Shown: positions 57,561 through 64,000 of the stretch, in pieces
How the letters are laid out: each line of letters begins with the position of its first letter
Position numbering within the stretch: the stretch's first letter is position 1
From: Cordia subcordata
Taxonomy: Eukaryota > Streptophyta > Magnoliopsida > Boraginales > Cordiaceae
DNA length: 64,000 nt
Direction of reading: 5' to 3'
Assembly: GCA_028554755.1 (NCBI GenBank)
Contig: JAPTOF010000021.1
Span: 6,115,001 to 6,179,000, forward strand
Made by a program: the position numbers and the translations under genes
The notes under the pieces: generated by a model
The model's database searches: none
The model's input: only the letters and a program-made list of their open reading frames with translations
Told to the model about the DNA's origin: nothing

Positions 57561-58270
57561 AAAAAACATACTAACTACAAGCAAGGAGCAAATAATCTCA
57601 TAAAAATTTCCAAAAGAGATCGATTTAGAAAAGGAAAGAGGCACAGTTCATGATCTTAAGACTTTAAGATTATAGAAAATATAAGTTATGAATTTCTTGA
57701 TTTATTCCTAAGGATATTCAGGTTTCAAAGTTTGATAATAAGAAGTTACTCGTATAGGAATTTAAACAAACACTTCTTAGGCAAGTTCTAACATGGTAAA
57801 AATTTCAAGAAAAGTCGTTATCAGTTTCTTCTCCAATGTAAAATTAAGAATTTTGAGTAATATCAAGCAAGAGATAGGCTTCACGATAGTAGTATTACAT
57901 TGGGATATAAGGATACAACAATCCGAAGAAATCCCACTTACCTAGTAGATGAACCTTGTAAAGTCGCCAAATCTAGCCTCCAACAATCCTATAACAATTC
58001 AACATATTAAATTTCTCTATTAACACTAAGCGTACTTACAGTTTCCTCACTAAACCCACTATGATCCTATACCATAACAAGCAATTGATAGGACTTACCC
58101 AAAGAAGCAGGTCGTAAAAAGTTACTAATGTTTGAGCCAAAGTTTTTCAGGTTTTCCTCAATCTCTATAAGGACAGAGAGTGTATAAGTTTTGGGTGGGT
58201 TTGAAAAGCTAAGAACCAGTTCTTGTTTTGTTTTTTGTGTGCGTGTGTTTTTTTTTTTTTTGTTTTGTTT
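57561..58270. other. No feature recognised
   Basis: AT-rich DNA without a recognisable gene or repeat, ending in a T-rich stretch (58240-58261). Confidence 0.5.
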
Positions 58271-58677
58271 GGGTTTATTTCCTTAATAGTCCTGGACTAT
58301 TTATTTTGTCTTATTTTAGTCCCTTAATTTTTAAAATAAACCTTTTAATCCTAAATTATTGATGTTGTCGGATTTTAGTCCCTTGACTTTCAAAAGAACC
58401 TTTTAGTCCATGTACTTTGATAAATGAGACGTCGTTAGTTTATGAACATTGATAAATGGGATGTCGTCCATCCTTAAAAAAGGGTCCATTTTTAGAGGTT
58501 CAATGACGAATGACGTCCCATTTATCAAAGTCCATAAATTAAAAGGTTCATTTTAAAAGTCAAAGAACTAAAATATGACAAAGCCAATAATCCAGCGACT
58601 AAAAACTTCATTTGAAAAATCAAGAGACTAAAATACAACAAAATCAATAGTCCAAGGACTAGTAAGGGAATAAATTT
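58271..58677. mobile_element. Foldback MITE with 9-bp target duplication (MULE-like)
   Basis: Two arms of about 165 bp are inverted copies of each other (left ...TTAATAGTCCTGGACTATT, right, reversed, ...TTACTAGTCCTTGGACTATT). GTTTTGTTT lies on both sides (58262-58270 and 58678-58686). The 9-bp duplication suggests the Mutator superfamily, although its simple sequence weakens that. No ORF. Confidence 0.75.
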
Positions 58678-59126
58678 GTTTTGTTTTTAAGTTGGCCAAA
58701 GTCAGAGTTTACTAAAATGGTTCACTAGATTTTAGTTAGCCAAATATTCAATATATATATGTGTGTGTATATGTGCGTGTTTTTTTAGAGACAAACTAAC
58801 TAAATTTATGGCAAATTAGGAGTGCTATTAGCATGACTATTACAAAAAAAAAAAGCCTGTTTGAAAAGATACCAAACCTCTTCTACCTAGCTACGTTGAC
58901 TTATGAAGGATTATCTTTATTTAAGAATTTCTAAAATTTTGGAGTAGATTATAATTGTTCACAAATATATTTTTCAACTTAATTCTTCAATTCTCTATGG
59001 TTTACAATCCAAACGACAACAATTCCCCACATGGATAGGAATTGACTAGTTAGCATGCAAAAATTATGCAAACATAAGAGAGAGTTCAATTTGAAAAATA
59101 TTAGATTGAGATAGGTAGTTTATGAC

Positions 59127-59808
59127 TAGAGGTGTACACGAATTGGTTAAACCGATAAAACCAACCCAACCTAAACTAAAAGTTCGGTTTGATTTGGTTC
59201 TTTTCTAAAAAAATGCAGTACCAATTTCCCCAAACTCGGAACTGGTTTCTATTTTAACCAAACTAAACCAAGAATCCCATATATGCGTATATGATGTATC
59301 CCTCATATAAAAGCAAACTTGAAGGATTCTAACCTTGGACCTTAAGTTTCTTTCTCCACACCTTCACCACTGTGTTATGACTACTTTTGTGATCTTGTAA
59401 AGTTAACTTTACATTATTTTTGAATTTGTTTCAAGTTTTATTCGAAAAATAAACTTTTGTTTGATGCATGATATATGGATTTAGCCTTAAGTTCTTTTGA
59501 CATCTTTATCTGCATTTTTTAAGTCGATCTCTTATTTAATTTTTTTTTCTTGTTTGATGCATGAGTTTACTTCAATCTCATATTAATTTTTTTTTAAAAT
59601 CTATTATGAAATTTGAGTTTAAAAAAAAAATAGGAAAACCTTAACCAAATCGAACCAATCAAACCTAGGTAAGTTGGTTTAGTTATATATATGATAAAAA
59701 AAAAAGAAAAAAAAAACCAACTAGTTTGTGGCCAATATAAACCAATTAGTTTTGGTTTGGTTTGAAATATGGTGAAAACCAAACCAAAATGAACCATGCA
59801 TACCCCTA
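59127..59808. mobile_element. Non-autonomous hAT-like element
   Basis: About 680 bp. The left end TAGAGGTGTACACGAATTGG and the reversed right end TAGGGGTATGCATGGTTC are alike, and both are followed by many GGTTTGGTT/AACCAAACC words. No coding capacity. The flanking 8-mers TTTATGAC and ATTAAACC match at only 4 positions, so a target duplication is not supported. Confidence 0.6.
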
Positions 59809-60149
59809 ATTAAACCTTTCCTAGTGAGAACTATCGGATTTACTTGCTAACAAGGGAATGCAATGTCTTGAACTATTCATACTTTGTGTTCATTTTCGCC
59901 CTAAATAACTCTTGGTTTTTCATGAGTTCTTTAGAGAATTTACCTTTAGAAATTTTAATAGGAGCAGCCCACTCCCTACTCACATAGGTGACTTCTCATT
60001 AAAAGGCTCCTATTGCACCTCCACTTGGTTGTTCCAAGATATAAGAGTCATTAAAACGCTACTTAACCTAAACTTTTATAGGTAGCATTGTTTGCTTGTC
60101 ATAAAAATATGTAGAAAGTAAAACCCCTAGAGCGCTTTTGTACTGAGTC

Positions 60150-60480
60150 GCATATACATAATTCAATTTTCCCTTTGATAGATCTTGGGATCTCCAATTA
60201 GATAGGTAGAGTTTCTATTATAGCAACTCACTAGATGTATAGGTTATACATCTACTGCTGTCAACAACTTGTGCACTTGCTCTCTAGATAAACCTTTTTA
60301 AGTGGATTCATGATATTATCTTTTGATTTCACCTTGTTAATAGAGATAATTCCATTATAGAGAAATTATTTTATGGCATTGTGTTCGTAACAAATATGTC
60401 TACACTTACCATCTTGCATATTCCTTTATGCTTGTTCAATCATTGATTGGCTATCAAAATACGAAAACAACTAGCATAGG
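60150..60480 (-). pseudogene. copia RNase H C-terminal fragment
   Basis: On the minus strand: RHICYEHNAIK, NGIISINKVKSKDNIMNPLK and KVYLESKC correspond to the end of copia RNase H (family pattern RHIRxRHNxI...GVISIDYVKSKDNIADPLTKGL). Single stops occur. No LTR or other domain was assigned nearby. Confidence 0.72.
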
Positions 60481-60560
60481 TTTTGCCTCTGGAATGATCT
60501 AGAAAATGAGAAGCCATTCAACTTCCTTTTTATCTCTTATCAACAGCTATATGTTAAGAT

Positions 60561-62260
60561 TCTATTGTGAATTTTGAAACACTCAGCTACTCAGAAGATT
60601 TCCAAAAATTGCTGTGTCTTAATGTAAAGACATATATGTTTGTGGAACCTTTGCTTTTAGACATCTAATTAAGAATCAATGTCTTAAATATCTACTATAA
60701 TATAATTTAAGATTTCTAAATATGTAACAACCCAACCCCATGCTGCAGGGAATCTGCCCAAGTCCTACTCTGATACCACCTATAACAATCCAGGCCTAAC
60801 TACTGGCTAGCCACAACATTGAGCCTAATCAAATGACCCAAAATGCTAAAGTCCATGACGACAGTAGTAGTGCACACAAATCTCACAAAGAACCAATGTG
60901 GGACGGAGTGTTACAAAGTGTATCTCAAATACCTTAGAACTCTCATAAAATTATCCAAGTGTTACCCTGAATTACTATCTCAACTTGCTTATACCAAAAC
61001 TATATCCAGCCTTATGCAAAATATAATGTACATTAGACTCTTAATAATACTCCAATAGTAAATTTAGATTTATGGAATTAAAATTCTCAAATACTTCCCT
61101 CAAAATGCTTAGAGTAGCATGGAACAAATCCATAAGTTATTGCTCCTTCTAGTGGCATATGCTACACTTATAAGTCAAATTTATCATGCCACTATATTAA
61201 AGCTTGTTTTGATCCAAAGATTGATCACATGTGCTAACTCACCTTCTTATTTTTCTGGAACCAATAAACCCCTTAGATTGTTCCAAATAGATTTCTTCAT
61301 TTAAATCTTTAGTTAAGAAGTTTGATATATCTCAAAATTTCAACTATTATCTTCGATATAACTCAAAATTTCAACTATTATCATCGTTTCCAAACTTCAT
61401 TTACACCTTAAGGTTAAATAAATTTCTTGTGCATTTTCTAACAAAATGGTCTCCAAAAGTATCCATTCCTCGACTCTGAAATAGAAGTCATTTTGTACTA
61501 GAAATCTGTATCTGAAATCACAATTTGCAAACTAATGAAGGTGATCCAATATTGAACGTGAAATGAATTCTTTTCTTAACCTAACATTTGAAGACAATAA
61601 AAGGAAGATAGTCGATATCTTCATTAAACATAAAGTGTTTAATGTACTTTCTTGTAAGATACCTTATTGTGAATACAAATCTCCTTAACGAAGCATGCCC
61701 CTCAAGTGGATCATGATTCGCATAATTAAGGGAGAAAAAGTTACATGGATTTTTATCAGTGAGATGCTGAGTTTTATAAACAAAAAGAAGTATGAGAAAA
61801 GCTCAGACTATTGAGTTTGTAGTGTTTGACAAGCGGTCAAAGCTACGCTTGACCCAATATTGGGTCAGCTTCCACTCTATCCTTATGATCTTTGTTCAGA
61901 GCAGATAAATGTGGTATATTTATATCTGAAAAGCATATTCAAGGTGAATGAGAAATTAGCAATGAAAGTTATGTTGTTAACATGTTTGGTTGCCTAGTTT
62001 AGTATGTGTGGGATGGAATTTCATATAGAAAGATTATAAGGTTTTTGCTCTTTAATATAGAAACCTTTACGGATAGTGCCAACAAGACAAGTGGAGGGAA
62101 CTATACATAGTGGGCATGATCCTAATATCTACCACACACGCACGGGTGTAGGAATGGTCCACAGTTTATTCCAGGTTCGTCTTTTTGAGCAAAATCTCAG
62201 TCACCTTTGCCCGAATTTGAAAGGACGTAATGAAATCATTTAAGGCCAAGTTTAATGCTA
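60561..62260. other. No gene recognised; small repeats only
   Basis: Contains a tandem pair of about 31 bp (61328-61384, unit with CTCAAAATTTCAACTATTAT) and a perfect 18-bp palindrome at 61850-61867. No domain or transposon end recognised. Confidence 0.5.
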
Positions 62261-64000
62261 GTATTAAAGCCTAGGAGTTGTGGCATATAATAGAAAACGG
62301 TTTCAACCTTTACAAAATCTTAGCATTAACCCATGGATTAAATACAATTCATGGTGAATTATTAGTAGAACACTATTCTACCTCTATAAATTGCCTCTTG
62401 TCCAACAGTTTCCTTACACTGAAATTTCTTGCATACTCTGCTGCATATTTTCCTGAGAGAGAATTCATCATTTTCTAGTTTGCAAACTCTTGTTTGGCGT
62501 GCTACCACTACATAAGAGGTAAAGTTATTGTATCCTAGGAGGGACACGCCTAAAACCTTTAGCACCGAGTGAAATAGCGTAAATCTCTTAAGGAGATCGA
62601 TACATTCGAGCCTCGACTTCTAATTTCTGCATTCTTCTTATTTATTTCCGCTTTCCAATATGATTATTTATTTTTGGTTATCAATAAATATATTCATTTT
62701 ATACTCAGTTACTACTTCTTTTATTGTTCTATCTAACAATCTTAAGGGATTTATTTTATTAACACGTTGCTTCTTTGAGTACAAAATTTTTATTTTACCT
62801 TGACTCTTTAAGACAAAATGTCTGGAAACTATGGAAATGAACAAATTGATAAAGCTAGGAATAACCTTCAAATGGTTACTGTTTGAAATGGAATTTTGTG
62901 AAATTCCTAAATATTACCCTGACTGAAGTTACGGGAAATGTTGACGTTATGCTAATAACTGGTTTCACTAATTGAGTTAGTGAAAATAATATAACTTCAC
63001 AAGGATATGAGACTGTGGAGGAATATGGAGGCTATTGGATCAGTTTTGATCCAGTTGGTGAGCCTACTAAGCCTAGATCTTGGATATACTTAGGCAAGAG
63101 GCCTAGGAGTTGGCAAAACTAGATGTTACGCCATTTAACCTCCTTGGGACTTGGGCAGTACTTGGATGACGAGATATGCAAACCATAGAGCCATATCTCA
63201 AGTAGAAAGATGGTGATTTTATCACCGTTTGGATGATGAGTTGAATAAAATCTACTAAGTGTCCGGAGAGACTTTGAGGGCCCTATGGCTAAAGTTAGAT
63301 CTTATTAAAGGTTCAAAACCTCTAGGTCTTGGCCTTTGAGCCAAATTTGTAAGCCTTTAGCAAAGGGGTAATGTTATTGAGAATATTATTTTATTTTGAA
63401 TATAGTAATATTATAGAAAATATTATCTCTGCTTAGAATAATATTTCTAAGAATATTATTGTTATTGTGATTAATTATGATTAAAATAATATTATTGAGA
63501 ACATTAGTTTGGTGAGATTATTATCTGAATAATATTATGGAGGATATTGTTCATGTGTCTCTCTTTTAATTGGGTTGTATGAGTTATATTCTCAATAGCC
63601 AAAATTTATAGTTTCACATATAATGTGTGCAACAAAGAGACTCTAGAGAACTTAATATTAAGATTAAGTTCAAAAGGAAGGAAAATTTTAATTTTTCTTA
63701 TGGCTAATGTGAATTTTGTTAGCCAGGAGCAGCTATCAAATTAAATATTGGTAAGTAGACTTTGGGACCACTTGAAAAAGGTAAATTGTGGCACAAACCA
63801 ATCGATTTTGGGTGAACTCTTGAAATTGATATTGGCTCACATGTGAGATGTGAAATAAGTCACAACTGGGATTGTCACTCATTGTGCATGCAACTTACAA
63901 GTGGAAAATATTTTTTGTTACTACTACTAGAGGTTGCATGAATAATTGAGTCTATATGATTCCACTGAAAACAGATGAATTGGGAATGAAAAATTTGATG
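62261..64000. other. Unassigned repeat-like DNA, possible retroelement leader
   Basis: A TATA-less stretch ending near 62800 precedes an ATG at 62819 (MSGNYGNEQIDKARNNLQMV) that stops after about 22 codons. A purine tract AGCAAAGGGGTAA (63361) precedes TGTTATTGAGAATATTATT, possibly an LTR start. The rest is AATATTATT-rich. I could not confirm any domain. Confidence 0.3.

Noticed and set aside
59594..59797. 67-codon ORF with repeated WFGL-like words
   Set aside because: It reads the GGTTTGG subterminal repeats of a hAT-like element.

Overview
The window is nuclear DNA of a flowering plant, most likely a eudicot. It is AT-rich, has large introns with plant-type GT..AG splice sites, and is dominated by Ty1/copia and Ty3/gypsy retrotransposons, plant hAT elements and MITEs. 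It also carries a nuclear insertion of chloroplast DNA. I cannot name the species. There are no bacterial genes, no CRISPR array and no tRNA or rRNA gene that I can support.

Region 1 (about 0.4-33.3 kb) is one host gene on the minus strand. It is a homologue of TASH3, the SH3-domain and HEAT-repeat subunit of the plant TPLATE/TSET endocytic complex. I placed 16 exons by splice sites, reading phase and recalled similarity to the family. They include a 21-nt microexon. The C-terminal SH3 exon(s) lie off the left edge. Introns of about 8.1, 6.0 and 9.1 kb are filled with copia elements, nearly all antisense to the gene. The exon(s) for roughly 200 residues between exon 1 (33096-33320) and the exon at 23866-23960 cannot be found. 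Joining those two exons directly breaks the frame. That same intron holds a chimeric copia element with two different LTRs, which looks like the scar of a deletion. This allele is therefore probably broken at its 5' end, although every exon downstream is open.

Region 2 (33.3-34.7 kb) is intergenic. It has a plus-strand TATA and telo-box arrangement with no convincing gene behind it.

Region 3 (34.7-44.8 kb) is a minus-strand copia element with a long LTR. It is split by a 5.4-kb hAT transposon with recognisable ends, a 7/8-matching 8-bp target duplication and a nearly complete transposase that carries three lesions. A MITE sits inside the copia LTR.

Region 4 (44.8-46.6 kb) is a 5'-truncated LINE with a poly-A tail, followed by a decayed chloroplast rpoC1 fragment between two direct repeats of about 60 bp.

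Region 5 (46.9-55.3 kb) is a minus-strand Athila-like Ty3/gypsy element. It has lost reverse transcriptase, RNase H and most of integrase, and carries a MITE in its long 3' region.

Region 6 (55.3-64 kb) is repeat graveyard: a copia deletion derivative, a foldback MITE with a 9-bp target duplication, a non-autonomous hAT-like element, a minus-strand copia RNase H fragment, and about 3.4 kb where I recognise nothing firm.
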